A stretch of DNA of 64,000 nt from UBA1181 sp963648205. GTDB lineage: Bacteria > Bacteroidota > Bacteroidia > Bacteroidales > Paludibacteraceae. Position 1 is the first letter of the stretch. Every line of letters begins with the position of its first letter. The translations under genes and the position numbers were made by a program. Location of the stretch: positions 73,888 through 137,887 of the forward strand of contig CAVJCT010000042.1 of the NCBI GenBank assembly GCA_963648205.1. Reading direction: 5' to 3'. The notes under the pieces were generated by a model, which was not told where the DNA came from, ran no database searches, and worked only from the letters and a program-made list of their open reading frames with translations. Positions 1 to 9,800 of the stretch are shown piece by piece.

Positions 1-74
1 GAAACACGCAAGACACATCTCAGCGGACTATCTATCAAATGGGAATAATTCATTACTTCTATTCTTTATCTGAC

Positions 75-2738
75 TTAAAACAACGACATCTGTCCATTTT
101 CATCTGGCTCAGGTGAATTGTTCTCGTCATTTTCGTCCTCCGTATCCTCTGACTCCTCCGTATTCTCAGGTTCTGGGAAACGGGTTGGCTCCAACTCTTC
201 AATCTTCTCGATATTCCAAGTGTGCAGACGTTTTCCCTTGGCTTTCAAGCCTTTAACACCGATGAACGAATCCACATCAATAATCATTGGCTCGCGATGC
301 GCATCCACTCCACCAAATGTCAACTGAATGCGAGGATAAACAGTATCTGTCAATAACAACAGCACTGATTTTGGATTGTCGCTGACAAAATTAACCTTTT
401 TATTAGTAACTTCAAGAAGAAAGCGTTTAATATATTTATAGCCTTCATTGGCATCGTAGAGCGCAGCCGTCCAAATCTTATTCGGATCAAATTTCTCCAC
501 GATCATAACGTCCTCTTCAAAGTGGACTGTATCATCAAATCCAGAGAGATAATACTCTCCTTTCTTCGTGATTACCAGTATTTTATCTTCTGTCTGGAAC
601 TCGCCCAACAACTCGCCACGACCATCATAGTTGAGTCGCAAAACATCTCGGTCAAACCATACTGAACGGCCACCCAATGTTGATGATCCTTTATGTTTCA
701 AAGTGATTTTCAACACCTCATTTCTCGATAAGATATTTCCCATAGACTGACGTCCTTTGATGGCAATATCACCAAAATCACGTTCAAAAATTGGCACTTT
801 CAAACGAAGTTTTGGTTTCAAAGTGACCTTAATCACCTCTGCTTCAGCATTTTGATTAGCAGAGAAATAAAGTATCTTCGAGCCTGGAGTTCCTTGCGTA
901 ATATCATATTCCTTGTCGCGCGTTACACCCGTAATGGCAAAACGTTTGATGTAAGTGCCACCGATTTTTCCATCTCGGTAACAAACATTATACACTGTTC
1001 GCTTGTCATTCTTTTTGAAAACATTGACATATAGCAAGTCTTTACCATAATATTTCTTCTCTGTCACCTTAGATATTTGATATTTTCCATCCTTATGGAT
1101 AACAATAATATCATCAATATCTGAACAGTTGCAGACATACTCGTCTTTTTTCAAACCTGTTCCGACAAAGCCTTCCACCCAATCCACATAGAGTTTCTCG
1201 TTGGCTTCGACCACCTTCGTCGTCTGAATAGTTTCGAACGAGCGAATCTCCGTCAATCGAGGGTACATCGAGCCATATTTCTCCTTCAACGTGCGATACC
1301 AATCGATGGTGTAGGCAACCAAATGAGCCAGATTATAATCAATATCCTCAATCTGCTTTTTGAGCGCAACTATCTGTTCCTCAGCCTTATCCGAGTTGAA
1401 TTTCAAGATTCTTGCCATCTTGATTTCCAACAGGCGAAGCAAATCATCACGAGTAACTTCACGAATGAACATCTCCTTGTAAGGGGTCAATCGTTTATCG
1501 ATATGTTGCAAAGCAGCGTCTACATTTTTACTCTCTTCAAATTGCTTGTCCTTGTAAATTCTCTCTTCAATGAAGATTTTCTCTAAAGAACAAAAATGAA
1601 GCTGCTCCGACAATTCGCCACGACGAACATTGAGTTCTTTTCCTAAAATATCCTTCGTTCGATCCACAGAATATTTCAGAATGAAATGCACATTGGTGAA
1701 CAAAGGTTTGTCGTTGAAGATGACACAGCAGTTGGGCGACACACTCACCTCACAATCGGTGAAGGCATAAAGGGCATCAATCGTCTTATCGGAAGAAGTA
1801 TTCGGTGCCAAATGAACAATCAGTTCCGCCTTTGCAGAAGTGTTATCCTCCACCTTCTTAATGCTGATTTTTCCTTTGTCATTGGCAGCCACAATCGTCT
1901 CCATCAGCGAGTCGGTCGTAACGCCGTATGGCACATCCGAAATAATCAACGTTTTATTATCTAATTTGGAAATCTTTGAACGTATTCGCAGACGACCACC
2001 TCGCTCTCCATCATTGTATCGAGAAACATCCAACAGACCGCCTGTCTGAAAATCAGGATAGAGTTCGAAATCTTCTCCATTCAAATAGGCGATTGCCGCA
2101 TCAATAATCTCATTGAAATTATGTGGAAGGATTTTAGAAGACAAACCTACCGCAATACCTTCCACACCCTGAGCCAAGAGGAGCGGGAATTTCACGGGCA
2201 GCGTAACTGGTTCTTTCTTTCGTCCATCATACGAAGACATCCACTCCGTAATTTTCGGACTGTAGAGAACGTCCAAAGCAAATTTTGAAAGACGAGCCTC
2301 GATATAACGAGCCGCAGCAGCTTGGTCTCCCGTCAGAATATTTCCCCAGTTTCCTTGCGCATCAATCAGCAGATTTTTCTGACCGAGGGTTACCAAAGCA
2401 CCACCGATAGAAGCGTCGCCATGAGGGTGAAACTGCATAGTCTGACCGATGATATTCGCCACCTTGTCGTAGCGACCGTCATCAATCAGTTTCATAGTAT
2501 GAAGAATACGGCGTTGCACAGGCTTCAGTCCATCTTCAATCTGAGGAACAGCGCGTTCCAAGATAACGGCAGAAGCATAATCCAAATACCATTTTTGGAT
2601 CATACCTGGCAAATGCGTTACGTCGTTATCGATGGAAATGGGATATTTAGAATCGCCTAATTCGCCATCCTCTAAAGCCTCGTCCAAAGAGCCATCTTCC
2701 AACTCTTCATCATCTTTTTCATCAAATTCGTCTGACAT
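75..2738 (-). CDS. parC: DNA topoisomerase IV subunit A (ParC/GyrA family)
   Basis: This 887-residue type IIA topoisomerase A subunit cuts and rejoins the DNA gate during decatenation and acts with ParE, which is not in the window. The breakage-reunion domain begins near residue 42. The catalytic tyrosine is Y145 in AAARYIEARL, and the DNA-binding helix reads HPHGDASIGG (residues 104-113). There the two usual quinolone-contact positions (Ser and Asp in E. coli GyrA) are Ala109 and Gly113. Both ends carry acidic tails (residues 2-29 and about 850-880). The protein stops in QMSLF, which resembles a sliding-clamp-binding motif. The length suits Bacteroidetes ParC. A TAACTTTA box at 2786-2793 lies 47 nt upstream and may be its promoter. 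ParC rather than GyrA is inferred from the divergent helix and N-terminal region. Confidence 0.93.
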   Translation of the reverse strand: MSDEFDEKDDEELEDGSLDEALEDGELGDSKYPISIDNDVTHLPGMIQKWYLDYASAVILERAVPQIEDGLKPVQRRILHTMKLIDDGRYDKVANIIGQTMQFHPHGDASIGGALVTLGQKNLLIDAQGNWGNILTGDQAAAARYIEARLSKFALDVLYSPKITEWMSSYDGRKKEPVTLPVKFPLLLAQGVEGIAVGLSSKILPHNFNEIIDAAIAYLNGEDFELYPDFQTGGLLDVSRYNDGERGGRLRIRSKISKLDNKTLIISDVPYGVTTDSLMETIVAANDKGKISIKKVEDNTSAKAELIVHLAPNTSSDKTIDALYAFTDCEVSVSPNCCVIFNDKPLFTNVHFILKYSVDRTKDILGKELNVRRGELSEQLHFCSLEKIFIEERIYKDKQFEESKNVDAALQHIDKRLTPYKEMFIREVTRDDLLRLLEIKMARILKFNSDKAEEQIVALKKQIEDIDYNLAHLVAYTIDWYRTLKEKYGSMYPRLTEIRSFETIQTTKVVEANEKLYVDWVEGFVGTGLKKDEYVCNCSDIDDIIVIHKDGKYQISKVTEKKYYGKDLLYVNVFKKNDKRTVYNVCYRDGKIGGTYIKRFAITGVTRDKEYDITQGTPGSKILYFSANQNAEAEVIKVTLKPKLRLKVPIFERDFGDIAIKGRQSMGNILSRNEVLKITLKHKGSSTLGGRSVWFDRDVLRLNYDGRGELLGEFQTEDKILVITKKGEYYLSGFDDTVHFEEDVMIVEKFDPNKIWTAALYDANEGYKYIKRFLLEVTNKKVNFVSDNPKSVLLLLTDTVYPRIQLTFGGVDAHREPMIIDVDSFIGVKGLKAKGKRLHTWNIEKIEELEPTRFPEPENTEESEDTEDENDENNSPEPDENGQMSLF

Positions 2739-2808
2739 ATACTATCGGGGAGATTAATTTTCAATACTCAAATTCAACACAGGTGTAAAGTTACAAAAAA
2801 AGAACGAA

Positions 2809-2835
2809 AAAGGAGAGAACCGAAGCCTCTCCTTT
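2809..2835 (-). terminator. Intrinsic terminator after tRNA-Leu
   Basis: A 9-bp perfect stem (2809-2817 with 2827-2835) and a 9-nt loop are followed, on the minus strand, by a T-rich run (about 2795-2808). It lies just 3' of tRNA-Leu and would stop its transcript before parC. Confidence 0.8.
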
Positions 2836-2844
2836 CCAACTTGT

Positions 2845-2925
2845 GCGGATGACGGGACTCGAACCCACAAGCCTCGCGGCACCAGATCCTAAGTCTGGCG
2901 CGTCTACCAGTTTCGCCACATCCGC
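2845..2925 (-). tRNA. tRNA-Leu(UAG)
   Basis: On the minus strand this 81-nt sequence folds as a class II tRNA with a 7-bp acceptor stem, a long variable arm and a GGTTCGAGTCC T-arm. The anticodon stem CCAGA/TCTGG encloses CTTAGGA, giving anticodon UAG (Leu, CUA). CCA is not encoded. It has its own promoter at 2937-2966 and a terminator downstream. Confidence 0.96.
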
Positions 2926-2936
2926 TTAAGACTTTG

Positions 2937-2966
2937 CAAATATAGACAAAATTTTCTTGTCCTCAA
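2937..2966 (-). promoter_or_regulatory. Promoter of tRNA-Leu
   Basis: On the minus strand a -33 TTG (2964-2966) lies exactly 19 nt from a perfect -7 TATATTTG (2937-2944). This matches the Bacteroidetes primary sigma factor consensus and sits 11 nt before the mature tRNA. Confidence 0.8.
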
Positions 2967-2995
2967 AATCAAAAATTTAGTTGGCAACAACTTTT

Positions 2996-3031
2996 TAAAA
3001 AAAAGGAGGAACAGCCGAAGCCATTCCTCCT
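2996..3031 (-). terminator. Terminator of the susC-susD-SGBP operon
   Basis: An 8-bp stem (3004-3011 with 3024-3031) is followed on the minus strand by an uninterrupted T run, 22 nt past the stop codon of the SGBP gene. Confidence 0.8.
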
Positions 3032-3052
3032 GATTTATCTAAAGACTAAATA

Positions 3053-4792
3053 TTAGTAAGGATATTTAGAAGTTGCAGTAGCACCGTCGTTCTTAGAGAA
3101 ACGAACACCACCGTTGTCCTCAGGAACGATACGGAAGTTATCTACAGCAAGGAACATATTAGTTCCATAACCAGCTGCCTTCTGCATATTACCTGTTGCA
3201 TCCTCAACCTCAATGTAGAAGTTGCAGAAATCGGTCTTATTCAAACCACCACAGTGTTTAGCCATCTTGTACTGAGTCAAGAAACCAAAGTCAGAGATAG
3301 CGTATGCAAAGTTTCCACCATCACCAGAAGTTAACGGAATGGCAACTGTCATCCAACCATCTGTTGAGAATGAACTTGCTGATACCAAGCTACCACTTTC
3401 CTCATCAATAACTGCAGAAGCAGGGTGGAACCATGCACCTGGAGTACCACAAGATGCATTACACTCAAATGTCTCTCCATCATCAGCCTTCTTATTCTTA
3501 CCTGCTTTCAACTTAGTGTTTGAAGTCAAATCACGAGAGAAACGACCTGGAATCACATCATTAAAAATATCCAATCCGTAATACTGCTCCAAGAAAGGCA
3601 CACGGCTTTCCTCATCGGTAGCATCAGTTCCGTAGGCACTGAAAACAATGTATGCGTAAGAATACCATGGCAAAGAAGCAGGAACGTAAACCTCAAATTT
3701 CAACACCAAATTGGAGATTTCTTCATTAGTGAAATCACCCAAGAGGTCAACTTGAGGACGAGACATAGAATAAGGAGCGTAGTAGATATAACCACTCTTA
3801 TTGAAGCTACCACCTCCTTGAGAGGTTGCCAAAACTCCATACAAGTTCTTATGTGAAGTACCAGTTTCAGTTTCAACGACATCATTGTTACAGCTTGCAG
3901 GGAATGAACCACCGATTGCGCTCAAGATATTTGCATAGTCTGTTTCTGACAATGCATCAGAGGTTCTCCAAGTTGGAACACCAGTGTTATTTGTCAACTT
4001 GTCGTATGCCAAAGTAGCACCGTTCTCGTCTCCTGCGTGAGTAGTATCAGAGTCGAAATCCAACCAGATGTTTCTTGTATCACGGAATCTCATTGATGAG
4101 TAAGCGATACCGTGAGAGTTCTCAACACCTAACTTAGTTGAATTAGGCAATCCTGCAGGAACTGTGATTAACAACTCGCACTGATCGTGAGCGATAGTGA
4201 ATGAGTCGCGAGGAACGTATGTTCTCAAACCATTAGGATTTCCTGTTACCTCATCGATCTGCTCAAACCATACCTTCAAGGTATCCTTACTTTCAGCATC
4301 CTCCAAGAAAGCAGAACCAGCAACGCGGAGTGTGCCTCCATCTGGAACGAACTCACAGTAGAACATCTTGATTGAAGGAGAAGATACAGGCTTAGCAATA
4401 CCATACTGAGCGGTACAACCACCTTGTGAAACCAAAATGATACCTTCTGTAGAAATCAAGTCGGCATCACTCTTCATAGTGATGATGACATTGTTATCTG
4501 TAACGAAGGTTGGGTTCAACTCGACAGCGTATCTATTTCCTACAGAGTCGACCAAGTAGGCCTCTCTTGTTGTAGAGAGACCAGTACCCTTGATGATGAC
4601 TGTTTGCTCTGCATACATCTGACCCAAAGCAGAGTTGATAGAGTCTGCAGAAGCTACTGATGTGATCTTATAATCACTACAGTTGATATCACCGTTGCAT
4701 CCGCTACAGTGGTCTTCGCAAGAAACCATCATACCACCCAATGCTACTGGTAAAAGAGCAACAGCTGATAAAAATTTATTTTTAAGTTTCAT
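3053..4792 (-). CDS. Surface glycan-binding lipoprotein (SusE/F position, SGBP-B-like)
   Basis: This 579-residue lipoprotein is the third gene of the glycan-uptake operon, 27 nt after susD. A signal peptide leads to a lipobox ending at Cys25. Residues about 40-220 look like two IPT/TIG-type beta-sandwich spacer domains. From about residue 240 a large C-terminal domain begins (NIWLDFDSD, later DNFRIVPED) that resembles the glycan-binding domain of SGBP-B proteins. Family knowledge says such proteins sit on the cell surface and capture oligosaccharide for SusCD. Four cysteines lie in the first 14 mature residues (C25, C29, C32, C38), which is unusual. The ligand cannot be told from sequence. 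Assignment rests on operon position plus fold-like motifs. Confidence 0.75.
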   Translation of the reverse strand: MKLKNKFLSAVALLPVALGGMMVSCEDHCSGCNGDINCSDYKITSVASADSINSALGQMYAEQTVIIKGTGLSTTREAYLVDSVGNRYAVELNPTFVTDNNVIITMKSDADLISTEGIILVSQGGCTAQYGIAKPVSSPSIKMFYCEFVPDGGTLRVAGSAFLEDAESKDTLKVWFEQIDEVTGNPNGLRTYVPRDSFTIAHDQCELLITVPAGLPNSTKLGVENSHGIAYSSMRFRDTRNIWLDFDSDTTHAGDENGATLAYDKLTNNTGVPTWRTSDALSETDYANILSAIGGSFPASCNNDVVETETGTSHKNLYGVLATSQGGGSFNKSGYIYYAPYSMSRPQVDLLGDFTNEEISNLVLKFEVYVPASLPWYSYAYIVFSAYGTDATDEESRVPFLEQYYGLDIFNDVIPGRFSRDLTSNTKLKAGKNKKADDGETFECNASCGTPGAWFHPASAVIDEESGSLVSASSFSTDGWMTVAIPLTSGDGGNFAYAISDFGFLTQYKMAKHCGGLNKTDFCNFYIEVEDATGNMQKAAGYGTNMFLAVDNFRIVPEDNGGVRFSKNDGATATSKYPY

Positions 4793-4819
4793 TGTTTATC
4801 TATTAAATGATTGAACACA

Positions 4820-6823
4820 TTAATATGGATATGTACCAGCCTTAACTTGATCATACAAATCCTGTGCACCCTTCAAGTAGGTCTTAGCAGATGCAGGGAT
4901 TGGCAAGTACCATCTGTTGTTGTTGTTGAAGTCCTCTGTGAAGACACCTACCTCGCTATCACCAACAGAATAGGTTGTTGAAGCATTAGGAATAGTAGGA
5001 TCTTTCTTCAACGCAGTGTTAACAGCATTGACAACAGCCAAACGGTCGTAACCAATCTCGTTCTCCAACTGAGGATCATCAGATCCAGACAACTCTGGAG
5101 AGTTGGTCATAGAGCAAGAACGGTCGATTTGTTGCATAAACTTGTAAGCGTTTTCTGGGCTGTAGTAGTAGAAACGTTTCAAATCCAACCATGCAGAACC
5201 CTCCATTGCGAACTCCTTACGACGTTGTTGCAAGTAGTCGCCACGCTTAGCCTTATGATACATTGCTGTTGCTCCACAATCAGAAGCCTTAACAGTTACA
5301 GTCTTTGATGCGCTTCCTCCGTTTTCAGCTTCAACAGTTACGTTGAATACGAATTCCTCGTAAGCCTGGTGAGAAGCAGAAAGATCCTCGAAGTATGACA
5401 AAGATTCAATAGTTGGTGCGCCATGAGCAGCCAATACTTTGTTAACATACTCTGTAGCAGTTGCGTTTGCAGCAGTTACATCGCCACCTTCCAACAAAGC
5501 GATCTCAGCCAACATCATATAAACATCAGAGTAACGAATGATATCCTGACGACGGTCGATTGACATACCAGAAGAGTGAGTAGCAGTACCATCGATACCC
5601 CAAACGTACTTCTTAACATTGTTGAACAAGTGCTGACCTTGTGCAAGGAAGTCCTTACCAGTCATACCGAACTGTGCAGTACCAGCCTTCTTCATATCGT
5701 TGTAAGAAGAACCATACCATCCAACACGTCCGTCGTAAGTAGTGTAACCATTACCTGAACCTTTTCCAACGAAGAAGCAAGCTTCCTTCTTACGAGCATC
5801 ATTATCATCGAATGAGTTGTACAATGTGTAAGTCAAACCTTTACCAGAACCCCATCCAGAACCAGGTGACCAGTCTGAACTCATAGCAATCTGTGATTGG
5901 TAAGCTGAACCTTCACCGTATGCTCCTGATCTCCAGTAGAGAGCGAAGATAGTCTCAGAAGTAGGAACGTCACGATTCTCTGCAGAGAAGATAGTACTGT
6001 GTGGCTCCAAAGAGTACTTTCCAGAGTTGATGATCTCGTTCAAGTAGTTCTTTGCAGACTCCAAATACAAAGTCGGATTATCACAAATGTAAGGGAATGT
6101 AAGACCCGCACCTGCAGCAGCAGACTGGCAAGAAGCCATTGTCAAATACAACTTAGCCAAAAGAGCAGAAGCAGAATACTTGGTAGCTCTCCAAGTGTCA
6201 GTAGTATTAGACTCAGGAAGCAAAGAGTAAGCCTCTAACAAATCCTTCTCGATTGCAGCGTAGAGAGTTCTACGAGAAACAACTGGCAAAGAAACGTTTC
6301 CTGAGATATCAGTCTCTGTGTTCAATACCAATGGAGTCTCACCGAAGTACTCTGTTGCCAAGAAGTGAGCGTATGCTCTGAAGAGTTTAGCCTCACCCAA
6401 CACTGCGTCCATCTCTGCTCTTGTCATATCACTTGGAACAGAAGCAGACTCAACAGTCTTGATAACAGCATTTGCGTGTGCGATAACACCACTATACAAA
6501 GAAGTGTAACCTTCCTTCAAGATTGGGTTATCCTCACCGATAGAGAGTTTGAAAAGTGCACCCTCTTGGTCATTGATGTTGAACAAAACACCAGGAATAC
6601 CCTCGTTGACACACCAAGAGAATTTACTTTCGTATTGGAACCATTTGTAACCTCCGTAGAGAGTCGTCGTAAGACTCTGGTAAGCAGACTTAGACGTCAA
6701 AGTAGACGGAGAATAGTTGTCGTAAATATCGACATCCAAGAAATCCTTACAAGAGGTAGCCATGAGCATAGAAGCTCCGACACCTAAAAGCAAAGATTTG
6801 TATTTTAAATTTCCGAAATTCAT
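4820..6823 (-). CDS. susD: SusD/RagB family outer-membrane lipoprotein
   Basis: This 667-residue SusD-type lid protein, with a lipobox at about Cys25 (MATSCKDFLDVD), is followed by the typical alpha-helical TPR scaffold and C-terminal motifs: WLDLKRF near residue 530 and a closing NNRWYLPIPASAKT stretch. SusD proteins bind glycan at the cell surface and form a hinged lid over the SusC barrel. It is 31 nt downstream of susC, as expected for a translated pair. It is somewhat longer than the common 500-600 residues. The gene symbol denotes family only, since the substrate is unknown. Confidence 0.93.
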   Translation of the reverse strand: MNFGNLKYKSLLLGVGASMLMATSCKDFLDVDIYDNYSPSTLTSKSAYQSLTTTLYGGYKWFQYESKFSWCVNEGIPGVLFNINDQEGALFKLSIGEDNPILKEGYTSLYSGVIAHANAVIKTVESASVPSDMTRAEMDAVLGEAKLFRAYAHFLATEYFGETPLVLNTETDISGNVSLPVVSRRTLYAAIEKDLLEAYSLLPESNTTDTWRATKYSASALLAKLYLTMASCQSAAAGAGLTFPYICDNPTLYLESAKNYLNEIINSGKYSLEPHSTIFSAENRDVPTSETIFALYWRSGAYGEGSAYQSQIAMSSDWSPGSGWGSGKGLTYTLYNSFDDNDARKKEACFFVGKGSGNGYTTYDGRVGWYGSSYNDMKKAGTAQFGMTGKDFLAQGQHLFNNVKKYVWGIDGTATHSSGMSIDRRQDIIRYSDVYMMLAEIALLEGGDVTAANATATEYVNKVLAAHGAPTIESLSYFEDLSASHQAYEEFVFNVTVEAENGGSASKTVTVKASDCGATAMYHKAKRGDYLQQRRKEFAMEGSAWLDLKRFYYYSPENAYKFMQQIDRSCSMTNSPELSGSDDPQLENEIGYDRLAVVNAVNTALKKDPTIPNASTTYSVGDSEVGVFTEDFNNNNRWYLPIPASAKTYLKGAQDLYDQVKAGTYPY

Positions 6824-6854
6824 ACTGATTTAACCTGAAAATTGTTACACAAAA

Positions 6855-9800
6855 TTAGAAGTCGAAATTCAAACCAACGACAAACTGACGTGGCAATGGG
6901 TAACCACCGGCGTCAACACCTTGGAGAATTGCGCTGCTATTAGAGACCTCAGGATTCATTCCAGAGTAATTTGTGAAAGTTGCAACGTTTTGTACGTTGA
7001 AAGACAACTTGAAGTTGCTCATGTGCATCTTCTCAGTACAACGCTTAGGCAATGTGTAAGAAAGACCTACTGATTGGATTCTCAAGAATGATGCATCCTC
7101 AACGTAACGGTCTGACACTGTGTTAGCGTCATCACTACCATTGGCAGTTGAGTTTGGACGTGGCATGTTGGTATTTGAGTTCTTAACATATTTTGTTCCA
7201 TCCTCTTTGGTAACAACCTTAGCGTAATCCAATACTGTAGCCAATTGGTTGACGTTAGAACGGTCCATACCTTCCAACTTAGAACGAAGCAAGTTGTAAA
7301 CGTCGTTTCCGTAAGAACCTGCGATGAAGATGTTGAATGACCAAGGACCCCAAGACAAGGTATTGTTCATACCGAATGTGAAGTCTGGGTTAGGGTCTCC
7401 GATGAATGTCTTATCACTCTCATCGATCTTTCCATCTGAGTTAACATCGACATAGTTGATATCACCGACATCAGTACCATCAAAACGCTTAACAGAGTTC
7501 AATTGATCTGTGTTTTGAATGATTCCGTCAGTCTTGTAACCATAGAACAAACCTGGAGCGTGACCTACCATAGACTTACAGTAAGTTCTTGTAGCTGCCT
7601 TGAAGTATTGGTTACCATTCAAAGAAGTTGAATCAGATTGCAACTTCAAAACCTCATTACGTACCAATGAGAAGTTAACATCGGTAGTCCAAGTGAAGTT
7701 GTGGTCGCCCAACTGCTTGTCGATATTGACAGTAGTCAATGTGATATCGAATCCGGCGTTCTTCATTGAACCTGCGTTGATATCAGGAATACCTGTGTAC
7801 AAGTAAGTATCAGAAGTAGAAGCCAAAGTAGCACCTGGCTCAGCCTTAACGATCAAGTCGTTGTTTTGTTTGTAGAATGCATCAAATGTCAAAGAGATAC
7901 GGTCGCGACGCATGAAGCTGATATCAACACCACCGTTCACCTGCCAGTTAGTCTCCCAAATCAAATCATTGTTCAACCAAGTACCGTAAGTGATACCGTT
8001 ACCGTTCAAACCACGAACTTGCTTGTAGTATGGCAAGTAACCCATGTTAGAACCGGCGTTACCAGTTTGTCCGTAACCAGCACGAACCTTCAAAGAAGAA
8101 ATCACCTTACGAACATTGTCGTTGTCCTTGATGAATGACTCTTGGTCAGCACGCCAAGCCAAAGCGAATGAAGGGAAGAAGCCCCAACGATTATCCTTAG
8201 CCAAAGTTGATGAACCATCGAAACGACCAGTTGCAGTGATCAAGTATCTCTCATCGTAGTTATAGTTCAAACGAGCGAATGCAGACATCATAGCCTGAGC
8301 TCCCTTGTAACCAGTGATGTTTTGAACCTCACCAAGGTTAGTGTTTTGGTATTTCTTGTCAACGAACAAGTTATCATCCAAATAGTTAGCTTTAGTCATA
8401 TCGTAACCACTCCAAGTTGCTTGCCAAGCCTCGTAACCCAACATAGCACCGAAACGGTGTTTCTTAGATACTCCGAAGTTTGTACCGTAGTTCAAAGTTG
8501 AAGAAAAACGCCAGTACATATTTTGACGCTCGATGAACTCTTGAGTGTTACCTGCATTTGCCTGAGAAGGAACGAATTGTTGCTCCTCTGCGTTGGTATA
8601 GTCAACACCGAACTCATTACGCCAAGAGAGGTCTTTAGTGAAGTCGATGTTAGCGAATACGTTACCCAACACGTTATTCTTAGTAACGTAGATTGGAGAG
8701 TAGTTAGCATCACGAACAGGGTTTGTCTTGATTTCAGAAGACTCAGAACCCAACTCTGTGTAATTTCCATCGAAATCAGTTGGAGCAGTAGAAGGTTTTG
8801 AGATCAAAGACTGAACGAAGATAGCCTCATCAGTTGCACCACCTACACCGATACCATTCAAAGAGTTATCATCAGACAACTCGAAACCTTTTTGCTTAGT
8901 TTGAGTGATGTGAGTGTAAGCCAAGTTGATACCAGTACGCAACCATTTCTTAGTTTGGTTCTCCAAGTTGAAACGGCCGTTGAAACGTTGGAAGTCAGTG
9001 TTGATGATGACACCATTCTGATTCATATAACCCAAAGAGAATGCGAATTGAGTCTCTTTGTTACCACCTGTTACAGAAACCTGGTGGCTGTGGCTGATAG
9101 CAGAACGATAGATCTCATCTTGCCAATCTGTACCCTTACCACCTGCCAAGGCAGCTGCCTTCAATTCAGCGTCAGCTGAAGAAACCTTGAATGCAGACAT
9201 AACAGTAGGGTCAGTGTAGAAACTTGCATACTCTTGCAAATCCATCAAATCCAATCTGTCGCTCTTTCCAACAGAAGAGACCGAGAATGATCCAGAGTAA
9301 GAAACCTTTGCTTGAGCATCGCTACCCTTCTTAGTGGTGATCATGATGACACCGTTTGCAGCACGTGAACCGTAGATGGCTGTTGCAGACGCATCCTTTA
9401 AGACCTCCATAGATACGATGTCAGCAGGGTTGATAGCTGCCAATGGGTTTGAACCCGAACTTTGTTTACCACCACCGATAGGCATACCATCTACAACGTA
9501 AAGAGGAGATGAGTTACCAGTCAAAGTAGATGTACCACGGATACGCACAGAAGATTCGGCACCTGGCTGACCTGATGAAGCAGATACCTGTACACCAGAT
9601 ACACGTCCTTGCAATGCTTGGTCTACAGATACAGTACTTGTAGACTTCAAAGCATCCTCGTTAACTGAAGAAAGAGATCCAGTCAAGTCGGACTTACGCA
9701 TTTTACCGTAACCGACCTCAACGACGACCTCGTCCATCATTTGAGCATCTTCCTCCATTGTGATGTTTAAAACACTCGGAGTTTTAGCTGTGACTTTAAT

